From Holophagaceae bacterium (GTDB lineage: Bacteria > Acidobacteriota > Holophagae > Holophagales > Holophagaceae), in NCBI GenBank assembly GCA_017859955.1, contig JAFNAB010000001.1:1-64000 (forward strand): a DNA stretch of 64,000 bases, written 5' to 3'. Below the pieces are notes generated by a model. That model saw nothing but the letters and a program-made list of their open reading frames with translations. It did no database searches and was not told where the DNA came from. Shown here piece by piece: positions 42,456-51,233 of this stretch; the first letter of the stretch is position 1; every line of letters begins with the position of its first letter. Both the position numbers and the translations under genes were made by a program.

Positions 42456-44231
42456 TTATCGGCATCCTTCCAGGATCCTTGCGATCATCCCGACCCGGTT
42501 GAAGGGGGTCATGAAGTAGAATCCGTCCACGTGGGGCCTGAGCCGCCGGGCGGTCTCCACCGCCAACTCGACTCCGACGGCCTCCGCCTCCTCCTTCGGC
42601 ATATCCGGATGGAAACGCTCGATGGAGGCCTGGGGGACCTGGATGCCGGGCATCTCATTGTTCAGGAACTGGGCATTGCGGTAGCTCACCAGGGGCAGGA
42701 TGCCTCCGAGGATCCGGACCCCTTCGGGCCTGGGCATGACCGCCAGATAGTCGACCACCTCCTGGGAATAGATGGGCTGGGTCAGGAAGAAGGTGGCCCC
42801 CCGGGCGGCCTTGGTGGCCATGCGGGCGACTTCGGCGTCCCGGTTGGCCGCGTTCAGGTTGAGGGCCCCCCCGATGAGGAAGGGATCCCCTTGGAATGGA
42901 CCCCGGTTGAGTTCGGCCAGGAATTCGATGAGCCGAAAGGAGTTGAGGTTGAAGACGGCCTTGATCTCCGCCCGGTCCCCCGCCGGGATGGCATCCCCCG
43001 TCACCGCCAGCAGGTTGCGGAGTCCCTCAATGTGCCCCGCCAGGAAGCCGGACTTGAGGGCGTTCAGATTCTTGTCCCGGCAGCAGACATGGGGCATGGT
43101 CTGGATGCCCACCTCCCGCTGTACCTTGGCGGCCATGGCGAGGGAATCCACCCGGGCCCGGGCCATTGGGGAATCGGCGATGGTCAGGAGGTCCACACCC
43201 ACCTCCCGGCAGCGCCGGGCCCCCTCCATAAGCTTGCTGGCATCGGTATCGAAGGGGGGGTCCAGCTCCACCGCCACCACGAAGTCGCCACGCTGGAGCT
43301 TTTCCGCGAAGGCATTGGAAGCGGCGGCGGGCTTGGCTACCTGGATCTCGGCGCCCCGGAAGGCCACCCGTTCCACCGGAGCGCGACCCATCAGTTCCGC
43401 CAGGGCCCGGATATGGGCGGGGGTAGACCCGCAGCAACCGCCGAGGATCCGGGCCCCGAGGCGGTGGATATCCCTCATCCGTTCGGCGAAGTACGCGGGA
43501 TTGGGGTGGTAGATGGTGCGCTCGTTGACCAGTTCGGGGTAACCGGCATTGGGCATGACCGAGACCAGGTCCTCCCCCAGATCCAGCCGCTGCAGGGTCC
43601 TCAGGAGGTGGGTGGGCCCGATCCCGCAGTTGAAGCCGTAGGCATCAAGGGTGCCGAGGGCCTTCAGCTCGAGGATCAGCCGCTCGTTGGGGACGCCCTT
43701 GCGGCTCAGGCCTTCGGGCGTCGTGGCGAACTGGGCCAGGACGAAGACCTGCGGGCAGCGTTTCCGAAGGTAGGCCGTGACTTCCTTGAGGGGCTCCAGG
43801 CTGCTGAAGGTCTCGAATACGAAGTGCTCCACACCCTCTTCCAGGAGGGTGTCCACCATGAAGCGGTATTCCGCCTGCGTGTCCACTGGCCCCCCGTCCA
43901 GGCTCAACTCCGGGATGGGGCCCACGCTGGCCGCCACCAGCACCCCGGTCCCCTGGGCGGCCCGGCGGGCGATCGCCACCCCGGCCCGGAGGATGCGAGC
44001 AGCCTCGTCCCGGGAGCACCCGAGGGCGAGACTGCTGGCTCCGAAGGTGTTGGTGCGGATGAGGCGGGCACCGGCGGCGATGTACTCGGCGTGGATGCCC
44101 TGGATCAGTTCCGGGCGGTCCAGGTTCGCCCTCTCCACGGCGCCGCTGTCCTCCCCCGTGAGCTGGGTGAAGTAGGTACCCATGGCACCATCGGCGATCA
44201 GGAAAGGCTCGGCGCCCAGAATCCGCTGCAT
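42456..44231 (-). CDS. Bifunctional homocysteine S-methyltransferase / methylenetetrahydrofolate reductase
   Basis: 591 residues, a fusion of two enzymes. Residues about 1-290 are a homocysteine methyltransferase domain with zinc ligands C202 (GFNCG) and C266-C267 (GGCCGSTP). From about 308 a MetF-type FAD-containing TIM barrel follows (GDFVVAVELDPP, PHVCCRDKN, FLTQPIYS). The layout matches the YitJ-type fused proteins of Bacillus. It lacks cobalamin- and SAM-activation domains, so it is not MetH. The MTHFR half could also feed or drain methyl-tetrahydrofolate in a methyl-transfer pathway. It is divergent from the cobalamin riboswitch operon, about 100 bases from the aptamer. Confidence 0.93.
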   Translation of the reverse strand: MQRILGAEPFLIADGAMGTYFTQLTGEDSGAVERANLDRPELIQGIHAEYIAAGARLIRTNTFGASSLALGCSRDEAARILRAGVAIARRAAQGTGVLVAASVGPIPELSLDGGPVDTQAEYRFMVDTLLEEGVEHFVFETFSSLEPLKEVTAYLRKRCPQVFVLAQFATTPEGLSRKGVPNERLILELKALGTLDAYGFNCGIGPTHLLRTLQRLDLGEDLVSVMPNAGYPELVNERTIYHPNPAYFAERMRDIHRLGARILGGCCGSTPAHIRALAELMGRAPVERVAFRGAEIQVAKPAAASNAFAEKLQRGDFVVAVELDPPFDTDASKLMEGARRCREVGVDLLTIADSPMARARVDSLAMAAKVQREVGIQTMPHVCCRDKNLNALKSGFLAGHIEGLRNLLAVTGDAIPAGDRAEIKAVFNLNSFRLIEFLAELNRGPFQGDPFLIGGALNLNAANRDAEVARMATKAARGATFFLTQPIYSQEVVDYLAVMPRPEGVRILGGILPLVSYRNAQFLNNEMPGIQVPQASIERFHPDMPKEEAEAVGVELAVETARRLRPHVDGFYFMTPFNRVGMIARILEGCR

Positions 44232-44334
44232 GTCGTCCCTCCCAGAATCGAAAGTCTACCCATGGGACTGCTTAGATGTAGTCCGACGAGAGGGCAAGCC
44301 CCTTCCTTGCCTTGGAACCCGATTCGTGGAATTC

Positions 44335-44520
44335 TGGTCATACAACACGTGCTGGTTAACGGGAAACAGGTGCGAAACCTGTGCTGCCCCGCAACGGTAT
44401 GCACCTCGGCGCAAGCCGGGAGACTAATCCGGAACCACTGGGACTGCGATCCCGGGAAGGTTTCAGGGGGCCTGAAAAGGACCCGTCGCGTGCGAGCCCG
44501 GAGACCGATCCAGCATTCCC
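44335..44520 (+). ncRNA. Cobalamin riboswitch
   Basis: The leader of the btuB-like gene contains the conserved blocks of the cobalamin aptamer. These are GGGAAACAGGTGCGAAACC and GCTGCCCCGCAACGGTA near 44360-44399, CCACTGGGA with CCCGGGAAGG near 44436-44460, and the B12-box-like AGCCCGGAGACCG near 44495-44507. The aptamer ends about 80 bases before the btuB ATG, leaving room for an expression platform that blocks translation or transcription when B12 is plentiful. Boundaries are approximate. Confidence 0.93.
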
Positions 44521-44602
44521 CAACACCCGCCGTGGGAGCGGGAAGGGACGGCGGCTTCTGCCCCCTTCCTCCACTCCACGGACCCATGCGTGGAGGCATG
44601 AG

Positions 44603-46645
44603 ATGGGCCAGACCCGAATTGCACTGCTGCTCGCCCTGGGGGCGACGCTCATGGGAGCCAACGCCGCCAACGAAGGCGAGGCGCCCAAGACCAAGGCTGA
44701 AGCCAGCGCCACGGTGACCGTGACCGCTGAGGCCAGCCCCGTTGAACTGGTGAAGACCCCGAATCCTGTGACGGTGGTGACGACGGAAAAGCTCGAAACC
44801 ATCGGCGCGAGCAACCTTTCCGACCTCCTGCAGGCCGTCTTCCCGGGTCAGGTGAGCCGCACGGGCGGCATCGGCAGCACCTCCTCCTTCATGCTGGGTG
44901 GCGCCCGCCCCCAGGATGTGGCCGTGATGGTGGACGGGATCCGGGTCAACGACGCCTCCGGCCTGGTGGGAGCCAACGCCAGCCTGGTGAACCTGGTCGG
45001 CATCGACCGGGCGGAAATCCAGCAGGGGCCCTGCTCGGCACGCTTCGGTTCCAGCGCGATGGGTGGCACAGTGGCGCTCTACTCGGCTGGTTCCACCAAG
45101 GATGGCTTCAGCGGCGATTTCCGCCTGAAGGGCGGCACCCAAGGCATCGTGGGCACCACTTTCGCCCCGGCCTACAGCTGGGGGAGTGGCTGGGTCCGCA
45201 CCAGCGTGGATCTCCAGCAGCAGGACTCCAACCTCGAATCCCAACTGGACTACCGCTCCACCGGAATCTTCCTGGGCGGCGGACAGCAGATCGACAACTG
45301 GGGCCTGGCCACCTTGAGCTACCGGAACGCCTATACCGGCACGCCGGTCCCCATCGTCTATGCCTCCATCGGAACCTCCCGGTACCCGGACTCCTACTAC
45401 GACGAGACCCGCGAAACCCGTAGCCGGGACCAGGTGCTGAGCGCTTCCCTCCAGGCTGTCATCCTGCCCACCCTCAAGGGTTCCGTCACCCTCGGCGGTC
45501 ATGAACTCAACCGGTGGGAACCCGGTATGTACACCGGGGCCGCCCCGGTCCCCTTCCTCAGCCGCAACAAGCAGGCCACGGGCAACCTGACCTGGGATCC
45601 CACCCGCATCTTTTCCCTGAACGTGTCCATGGAAGCCCTCGACTCCCTGGCCAAGGCGCCGGATCTCGACGGCACGGCAACCCTGGTGGGCAAGGACAAA
45701 CACTTCGCCACCACCACCGATGTCCAGGTGGAGATCGCCTCGATTCTGCGACTCGTGGGCTCTGTCCGCTGGGAGCACGACACCCAGAATGTCCCCATCG
45801 ATTCCGATGGGAACAGCATCGAGCGCGCCTCCTCCCAGTACACCGGCAAGGGGGGCTTCAACCTGCTCCTGCCCGCCGGATTCCGCATCTATGGTTCCGC
45901 CGGTTGGGGCTTCAGCAACCCCCAGCTCTACCATTCCATCTTCAACGCTCGCTACGGCGGCGAAGCCCTCGAGAACGAGAAGAGCAAGTTTGTCCAGGCC
46001 GGGGCCAGCTATGAGCAGGGCCCCTGGAAGGCCAAGCTGGAACTCTCCAGGACCCTCTTCTCCAGCCTGGTCTACTACGATGGGAACGGCGGCGTCCCGG
46101 TGGAATCCTGGGGCGGTTGGCTTTCCGGCATCTATCTGAACGGCAGGGGCATCCGCATCCAATCCGCCCAGATCTCCGGTGGCTACGAATCCAAGCACTG
46201 CGGCCTCACGGGCTTCTACCGGAACCAGGAAGCCCGGGACACCGGCGCGGCTGAAGGTCAGCAACTTTCCTCCTCCGCCGTGCTCCGACGCCCCTTCCAG
46301 AGCCTGGGCCTGGCCACCTATTGCGTTGTGGGGGATGTGCGCCTGGACGCACGCTGGTCCTGGACCGGTTCCCAGTACGAAGCCGGAGGCAGTGATCCGG
46401 TCACCTATGCCTACACGCCTAACTTCGCCTACCGCACCCACTACAACGACTTGAGCCTCTCCGCTGCCTGGGCCGTCCAGAAGAACCTGACCTTCATCCT
46501 GAGGGGCGACAACTTGATGCAGCCCCACGCCAACAAGGAAGCCTGGATGTCCCGGGTCAACGACTTCCGGAACGATGCCTCCCAGGTCTACGGCTATCCG
46601 GCACAGTCTCCTAGCGCCACTGCGGAACTGCGCTACCGTTTCTAG
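44603..46645 (+). CDS. btuB: TonB-dependent outer-membrane receptor, BtuB-like
   Basis: 680 residues: signal peptide (about 1-25), a TonB-box-like ATVTVTAE segment, a plug domain (NPVTVVTTEKLETIGASNLSDLL ... MLGGARPQDVAVMVDGIRVND ... VGIDRAEIQQGPCSARFGSSAMGG) and a beta-barrel ending in aromatic Phe (AELRYRF). The plug and the upstream cobalamin riboswitch identify it as a corrinoid receptor. It is 2 bases from a BtuF-like gene, with permease and ATPase following. The ATG at 44603 follows GGAGG; a longer upstream frame would run into the riboswitch and is not real. Confidence 0.92.
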   Translation: MGQTRIALLLALGATLMGANAANEGEAPKTKAEASATVTVTAEASPVELVKTPNPVTVVTTEKLETIGASNLSDLLQAVFPGQVSRTGGIGSTSSFMLGGARPQDVAVMVDGIRVNDASGLVGANASLVNLVGIDRAEIQQGPCSARFGSSAMGGTVALYSAGSTKDGFSGDFRLKGGTQGIVGTTFAPAYSWGSGWVRTSVDLQQQDSNLESQLDYRSTGIFLGGGQQIDNWGLATLSYRNAYTGTPVPIVYASIGTSRYPDSYYDETRETRSRDQVLSASLQAVILPTLKGSVTLGGHELNRWEPGMYTGAAPVPFLSRNKQATGNLTWDPTRIFSLNVSMEALDSLAKAPDLDGTATLVGKDKHFATTTDVQVEIASILRLVGSVRWEHDTQNVPIDSDGNSIERASSQYTGKGGFNLLLPAGFRIYGSAGWGFSNPQLYHSIFNARYGGEALENEKSKFVQAGASYEQGPWKAKLELSRTLFSSLVYYDGNGGVPVESWGGWLSGIYLNGRGIRIQSAQISGGYESKHCGLTGFYRNQEARDTGAAEGQQLSSSAVLRRPFQSLGLATYCVVGDVRLDARWSWTGSQYEAGGSDPVTYAYTPNFAYRTHYNDLSLSAAWAVQKNLTFILRGDNLMQPHANKEAWMSRVNDFRNDASQVYGYPAQSPSATAELRYRF

Positions 46646-46647
46646 AT

Positions 46648-47475
46648 ATGAAACGCCTCCTCTGCCTCCTCGCCCTGATGCCCGCCCTCCTCTGGGGGCG
46701 GCCACTCAGGGTGGTGAGTCACACAGTGGGCACGGATGACCTGCTGCTGGCGGTGGCGGATCCGGGGCAGATCGCCGCCCTGAGCCACCTCAGCCGGGAT
46801 CCGAAATTCTCCGTGCACGCCAAGGAGAACCAGCGCTTCCCGGTGATCCGGGACAGCGAAGCCGAGAGCATCCTGCGCTACAAGCCGGATCTGGTGCTGG
46901 TCACCAACTACTCCCGGCCCGAAGTGGTGGAGCTGCTCAAACGCTCCGGCATCAAGCTCATGCTCTTCGACCGCTTCGAGTCCCTGGAGGACGCCTACGC
47001 CAACTTGCGGCGTCTGGGCCAGACCATGGGCCACCCGGAGCGGGCCGAGGCCATCATCCAGCAGACCCGGACCCGGGTAGCCGAACTGGAGCGTCGCCTG
47101 GCCGGGGTCAAGCCCCGCCGGGTGATGTCCGCCGCCGTCTACCCCTTCGTGGCGGGGGCGGACACGACCTTCCATGACATCTGCCTTCATGCCGGAGCCA
47201 TCAATGTGGCCGCCGAAGCTGGCCTCAGGGGGCACCAGCCCATCCCCACGGAACAGGTACTCCGCTGGAACCCCGAGGTCCTGGTGGGCCCCAAGGATGA
47301 GGAAAAGGACCTGGCCTCCATCCTGCGCCAGACCCCGCCCTACAAATACCTGCCAGCCCTGAAGTACGGCAACCTCATCCTCATCCCCGGAGCCCTCCTG
47401 GCCAGCACCACCCACACCCGGGTGGATGCCTACGAATGGATGGCCCGAGCCCTGCATCCTGAGCGTTTCCGATGA
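46648..47475 (+). CDS. btuF: Periplasmic cobalamin-binding protein, BtuF-like
   Basis: 275 residues, a class III binding-protein fold: signal peptide (about 1-18), then AVADPGQIAALSHLSRDPKF and SILRYKPDLVLVTNYSRPEVVELLKRSGIKLMLFDRFESLED, typical of BtuF/FhuD-like proteins joined by one long helix. It would shuttle corrinoid from BtuB to the inner-membrane importer. Its stop overlaps the btuC-like start. Other ligands of this fold (siderophores, haem) are made unlikely by the riboswitch. Confidence 0.88.
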   Translation: MKRLLCLLALMPALLWGRPLRVVSHTVGTDDLLLAVADPGQIAALSHLSRDPKFSVHAKENQRFPVIRDSEAESILRYKPDLVLVTNYSRPEVVELLKRSGIKLMLFDRFESLEDAYANLRRLGQTMGHPERAEAIIQQTRTRVAELERRLAGVKPRRVMSAAVYPFVAGADTTFHDICLHAGAINVAAEAGLRGHQPIPTEQVLRWNPEVLVGPKDEEKDLASILRQTPPYKYLPALKYGNLILIPGALLASTTHTRVDAYEWMARALHPERFR

Positions 47476-48449
47476 AGCGCTGGCCGGCTCCCACCCTCTT
47501 CCTGACCCTGGTCCTCCTGGTGGCGATCCTTGCCTCCCTGGGGATTGGCGAGATGGGCTTCTCCCCCCGAGAGATCCTTCTGGCCCTGACGGGACGGGGG
47601 GATGAACTGACCCGCACGGTGCTTTGGGATGTCCGCATGCCCAGAACCTTGGTGGGCATGGTCGCAGGTGCTGGCCTGGCGGCTTCCGGCGTGGCCATGC
47701 AGGCCTTCTTCCGCAACCCCCTGGCCAGCCCCGGCCTCCTGGGAGTCAGTAGCGGCGGGGCCATGGGGGCCGTGCTGGTGCTGGCCTTCGGCATCGGACA
47801 GGCCTCCCTCTTCACGGTGCCCCTCGCATCCATCCTGGGGGCCTTCCTGGCCACTGGGGCGGTGATGGCCCTGGCCCACCGCGGGGCCACCACCGAGCAC
47901 CTTCTTCTGGCGGGCGTTGCCCTCAACGCCCTCTTCGGGGCCGTCACCAGCTTCCTGCTCAGCCTCACCGCAGGCCAGTTCCAGGTCAGCGGACAGATCC
48001 TCTTCTGGCTCATGGGGGGCATCGAGAACCGCACCTGGGGGCACGTCTGGATGGGTCTGCCCGGGATTGTCCTGGGCTGCCTCCTCATGCTGCCCCTGGG
48101 TAAGCGCCTCAACATCTTCTCCCTTGGAGAGGCCAGCGCCCAGAGCCTGGGGGTGGACGTCAAGCGCCTCCGCTGGGAACTCATCGCCCTTTCCACCATC
48201 CTTACCGCCCTGGCCACCGCCGTGGCAGGAGTCGTGGGCTTCGTTGGCCTGGTGGTGCCCCACCTCCTGCGGCTCCTCTTCGGCCCGGACCACCGCCAGC
48301 TGGTGCCCCTTTCCATGGTGGGCGGTGCGGCCTTCGTGCTCATCTGCGACCTTCCCACCCGCTACCTCTCTTCGGGGATGCGACTGGGGGTGGTCACAGC
48401 CATTGCCGGTGGCCCCTTCCTCCTCTACCTGCTGCGGAGGCGGGCATGA
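47472..48449 (+). CDS. btuC: FecCD-type permease, BtuC-like
   Basis: 325 residues with about ten helices. Family motifs include RMPRTLVGMVAGAGLAASGVAMQAFFRNPLASPGLLGVSSG near the N-terminus and GVVGFVGLVVPHLLRLLFGPDHR, the coupling region for the ATPase. It overlaps the neighbouring genes by 4 bases at each end. As the permease of the btuFCD-like set it imports cobalamin across the inner membrane. Confidence 0.92.
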   Translation: MKRWPAPTLFLTLVLLVAILASLGIGEMGFSPREILLALTGRGDELTRTVLWDVRMPRTLVGMVAGAGLAASGVAMQAFFRNPLASPGLLGVSSGGAMGAVLVLAFGIGQASLFTVPLASILGAFLATGAVMALAHRGATTEHLLLAGVALNALFGAVTSFLLSLTAGQFQVSGQILFWLMGGIENRTWGHVWMGLPGIVLGCLLMLPLGKRLNIFSLGEASAQSLGVDVKRLRWELIALSTILTALATAVAGVVGFVGLVVPHLLRLLFGPDHRQLVPLSMVGGAAFVLICDLPTRYLSSGMRLGVVTAIAGGPFLLYLLRRRA

Positions 48450-49159
48450 TGGCCATTGAAGCCACGGGCCTGACCGTGGGAGAGCGCCTCAAGTCGCTGG
48501 ATCTGGCGCTGCCCAAGGGCTGCCTCGCCGCGGTGATGGGGCCCAACGGCGCAGGCAAGTCCACCCTGCTCCAGGCCCTGGCCGGTCTCCTGCCCGCCAA
48601 GGGCAGGGTCCACTGGCAGGGCCGCGACCTCCGGAAGATCCCCATCCTGGACCGGGGCCGCCTCCTGGCCTGGCTCCCCCAGGAGTCCCATGCGGAGTTC
48701 GCCTTCCCCGTGCGGGATGTGGTGGTCCAGGGGCGCTATGCCTGGGACGACGAAGACCAGGGTGTGGACCGGGTCCTGGAGCGCCTGGATCTCTGCCATC
48801 TGGCCCAGCGGCCGGTCACCCGCCTTTCGGGTGGCGAACGCCAGCGGGTCTTCCTGGCCCGGGCCCTGGCCACCGAAGCCCCCATCCAGCTCTGGGACGA
48901 ACCCGTGAGCCAGTTGGACGCCCGCCATGCCCTGGAGGTCCTGCGCATTGGCCGTCAGCTCGCCGACCAGGGGGCCACGGTCCTCATGTCCGTCCACGAC
49001 CTGCGCCTGGTGCGCTTCATGGACCAGGTCCTGGTCCTGAAGAATGGCGACCTGCGGGCCTGCGGCGCCCCGGACAGCGTCTTCACCCCCGAGCTCATCC
49101 TGGAGGTCTTCGGCGTCCAGGCCCGCTGGGAGACCGCCATGGTGCTGGAACTCCCCTGA
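48446..49159 (+). CDS. btuD: ABC transporter ATPase, BtuD-like
   Basis: 237 residues: Walker A GPNGAGKST, Q-loop LPQESHAEFAF, signature LSGGERQRVFLARAL, Walker B IQLWDEPVSQLD and a switch His in SVHDLRL. It energises the BtuC-like permease. It is the last gene of the riboswitch-controlled operon btuB-F-C-D, followed directly by a terminator hairpin. Confidence 0.92.
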   Translation: MMAIEATGLTVGERLKSLDLALPKGCLAAVMGPNGAGKSTLLQALAGLLPAKGRVHWQGRDLRKIPILDRGRLLAWLPQESHAEFAFPVRDVVVQGRYAWDDEDQGVDRVLERLDLCHLAQRPVTRLSGGERQRVFLARALATEAPIQLWDEPVSQLDARHALEVLRIGRQLADQGATVLMSVHDLRLVRFMDQVLVLKNGDLRACGAPDSVFTPELILEVFGVQARWETAMVLELP

Positions 49160-49167
49160 TTGAGAAA

Positions 49168-49188
49168 GGGCCCGTCAGAGACGGGCCC
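49168..49188. terminator. Terminator hairpin between convergent genes
   Basis: GGGCCCGT and ACGGGCCC pair around a 5-base loop. The 3' flank reads CTCCTTTA on plus, and the other flank offers TTTCTCA on minus, so it may act for both the btuD-like gene and the flavoprotein gene. Confidence 0.75.
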
Positions 49189-49208
49189 CTCCTTTAGCTG
49201 CCAACGTC

Positions 49209-50711
49209 CTACTTCCCGAGGGCCTTCAAGGCAGCTGCAGCGGCCATGCGCCCGGAATTGACCGCGAACCCGTATGTGGTTCCCGGAACGTCCAGGGGGT
49301 AGGTGTCGCCGAAGAGACCACCCACGGCATCATTGCCCACCACATAGAGACCGGGGATCACGTCCCAGTTCTTGTCCAGGGCCTGAAGCTTGGGATTGAC
49401 GGTGACGCCCCCCAGGGAGGTCAGGTAGTAGGGATCCAGCTTGACGGCGTAGAGCTTGCCGCTGAACCTGCGCATGATTTCCTTGGGCTTCAGGAAATCC
49501 GCATCGTAGTGGGTATCCACCGCGCGGTAATAGGAGTCCATGGTGGCCTTCAGGGTGGTGGCAGGAACCCCCATCTTGGTGGCCAGTTCATCCAGGCTGT
49601 TGGCCTCCACGAAGTTCTTGCCTTTGAGGGCTGTCTGACAATCCTCTTCCAGCTTGGGAATGGGAACGGCGTGCTGGACCAGCACCCCGATGCCCCAGTC
49701 GGGACCATCGTTCTTGACGTGTTGACGCATGGTCTCGTCGAAAATACTCCAGCCGAAGCCCTGACGACGGATGGCGTTACCGGCGATGCTGAAGTTGCGG
49801 AGGATCTCTTCGTTGCAGAATCGCTCACCCCGCTTGTTCACCAGGATGTTGGTGGGCTGCCAGCCGAGGCAGCTCACGGTCAAGGGCGTGGTCTTGGGAT
49901 CGGCGGCCGGGAACCACTGCATGTGGGACATGCCTTCCACCGCCGCACCAGCCTCCATGGCCATGCGGATGCCGTCTCCGGTCTTGTTGAAGGGTACGGC
50001 CGCCCCAGCGCCGGCATCCCCGCAGTACTTGGTGACCCACTCCCGGTTCTCGGCATAACCGCCGGTAGCGATGATCACGGCTCCAGCCCCGATGCGGATG
50101 GCTTTGCCCGTCTTGTCCTTGGCCACCACGCCCACGACCTTCTTGCCGTCCATGATGAGTTCCTGGCCGGGGGTCTGCATCATGATGGTGATGTTCTTGT
50201 TGGCTTTGGCATTGCCGAAGAGGACCTTCACCAGGGTGTGGCCCTTGCCCTCGATCAGGTGCCAGGTGCGCAGTCCCCTGGCCTCCGGGGCCGTGGTCCC
50301 GGTGGTGACGAAGGGCACCCCCTGCTTGCGGCGGAGCCAGGAGAAGGTCCGGTCGGATTCGTTGATATAGGCCCGGATCAGGGGGGCATTACCCTGCCAG
50401 TGGTTGGAATCCTCCATTTCGATGCGGAAGACCTCATCCTTGGTATTGAGGATGAGCTGTTCCCGCTGCATCTCGGTCTCGGCGCCGAAGATGCCTTCCG
50501 CTGCGTTGGAGGTGCCACCGGGGAAGGGGTTCTTCTCGAGAAGCACCACCTTGGCGCCCCCCTCGGCGGCGGTCAGGGAAGCGCAAAGCCCCGCACCACC
50601 GGAACCCACTACCACGATATCGGTCTGGGTATCAAAGGCCGGGGCGGCGAAGCCCCATACACCGGCCACCGCCAGAGCGACCAGCCGTCCCACTGAAGAA
50701 ATGCGTGTCAT
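49209..50711 (-). CDS. Periplasmic FAD-dependent reductase, flavocytochrome c flavoprotein subunit
   Basis: 500 residues: a signal-peptide-like start (about 1-24), FAD-binding VVVGSGGAGLCASLTAAEGGAKVVLLEK with GTSNAAEG, and C-terminal IPGLYVVGNDAVGG of the fumarate reductase/succinate dehydrogenase flavoprotein family. The tetrahaem cytochrome gene just upstream suggests a two-subunit flavocytochrome c. Classical fumarate-reductase residues are missing: the HPT loop reads QWFPA, the RGxGA segment with the proton-donor Arg reads LGWQPTN, and the C-terminal HxxMGG and NRLGG regions are YYLTSLGG and TYPLDVPG. The acceptor is therefore probably not fumarate. AGGAGG precedes the start. Confidence 0.88.
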   Translation of the reverse strand: MTRISSVGRLVALAVAGVWGFAAPAFDTQTDIVVVGSGGAGLCASLTAAEGGAKVVLLEKNPFPGGTSNAAEGIFGAETEMQREQLILNTKDEVFRIEMEDSNHWQGNAPLIRAYINESDRTFSWLRRKQGVPFVTTGTTAPEARGLRTWHLIEGKGHTLVKVLFGNAKANKNITIMMQTPGQELIMDGKKVVGVVAKDKTGKAIRIGAGAVIIATGGYAENREWVTKYCGDAGAGAAVPFNKTGDGIRMAMEAGAAVEGMSHMQWFPAADPKTTPLTVSCLGWQPTNILVNKRGERFCNEEILRNFSIAGNAIRRQGFGWSIFDETMRQHVKNDGPDWGIGVLVQHAVPIPKLEEDCQTALKGKNFVEANSLDELATKMGVPATTLKATMDSYYRAVDTHYDADFLKPKEIMRRFSGKLYAVKLDPYYLTSLGGVTVNPKLQALDKNWDVIPGLYVVGNDAVGGLFGDTYPLDVPGTTYGFAVNSGRMAAAAALKALGK

Positions 50712-50731
50712 GACTCCTCCTTGGAGTTGGG

Positions 50732-51076
50732 TTATTTGCGTTCGAATTTCAGATCGATATGGCAGGTGCTGCAGTACAGCTCGAAGGGTTTGTGGCCCTT
50801 GTGACAGAAGCCGCAGTCAAGGTCGATCATGTGGTTGTCGTGGGGATTAGGCTTCAGGCCCTTGGTCCGTTCCGCGACCTTGGCGTAAGACTCGTGGCAC
50901 TGAAAACACTGGGCCGCCTCCACGGGTTTCCTGGGCCCCTTGCCGTGGCAATCTTCGCAAGCCATGCCCTTGGCCTTGTGGCTGTCCGCCAGGGGGACCG
51001 GGGCCGTGGCGACGGCCCCAAGCTGAAGGAAGCTCAACAAGGCAAGCGCACTAGCAATCAAGATTTTTTTCTTCAT
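50732..51076 (-). CDS. Periplasmic tetrahaem cytochrome c
   Basis: 114 residues with a signal peptide (about 1-24) and four CxxCH haem sites: 40-44 (CEDCH), 57-61 (CFQCH), 88-92 (CGFCH) and 102-106 (CSTCH). Additional His residues in the loops could be distal ligands. The length matches the cytochrome domain of Shewanella-type flavocytochrome c3, here as a separate protein 20 bases upstream of its flavoprotein partner. It would pass electrons from the quinol pool, through a membrane quinol dehydrogenase not in the window, to the FAD subunit. Confidence 0.93.
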   Translation of the reverse strand: MKKKILIASALALLSFLQLGAVATAPVPLADSHKAKGMACEDCHGKGPRKPVEAAQCFQCHESYAKVAERTKGLKPNPHDNHMIDLDCGFCHKGHKPFELYCSTCHIDLKFERK

Positions 51077-51186
51077 TTACCCTGCTCCATACCCCCGAGA
51101 CTCTAAGGGGTCTCCTTCGTCAAATGGCCACAGCGCGAACCAGAACTCGATCCGAAGCCCATTCGACGGTTTCAGCACGCCCAATC

Positions 51187-51215
51187 GCGAGGGGCTTCTG
51201 ACAGAAACCCCTCGC
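51187..51215 (-). terminator. Hairpin after the URO-D-family gene
   Basis: GCGAGGGG and CCCCTCGC flank a 13-base centre that itself contains TTCT/AGAA pairing. It lies 19 bases downstream of the minus-strand stop at 51234. There is no T-tract, so it may be weak or may be a processing structure. Confidence 0.5.
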
Positions 51216-51233
51216 AGCCGGGTGATATAGGGA

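Noticed and set aside
44414-44430. A second B12-box-like stretch (AGCCGGGAGACTAATCC) inside the cobalamin leader.
   Set aside because: It falls in the variable arm between the GCAACGGTA block and CCACTGGGA of a single aptamer; the true 3' B12 box is at about 44495.
49209-50711. Annotation as a fumarate reductase.
   Set aside because: FAD motifs match the superfamily, but the substrate-binding His and catalytic Arg segments do not.
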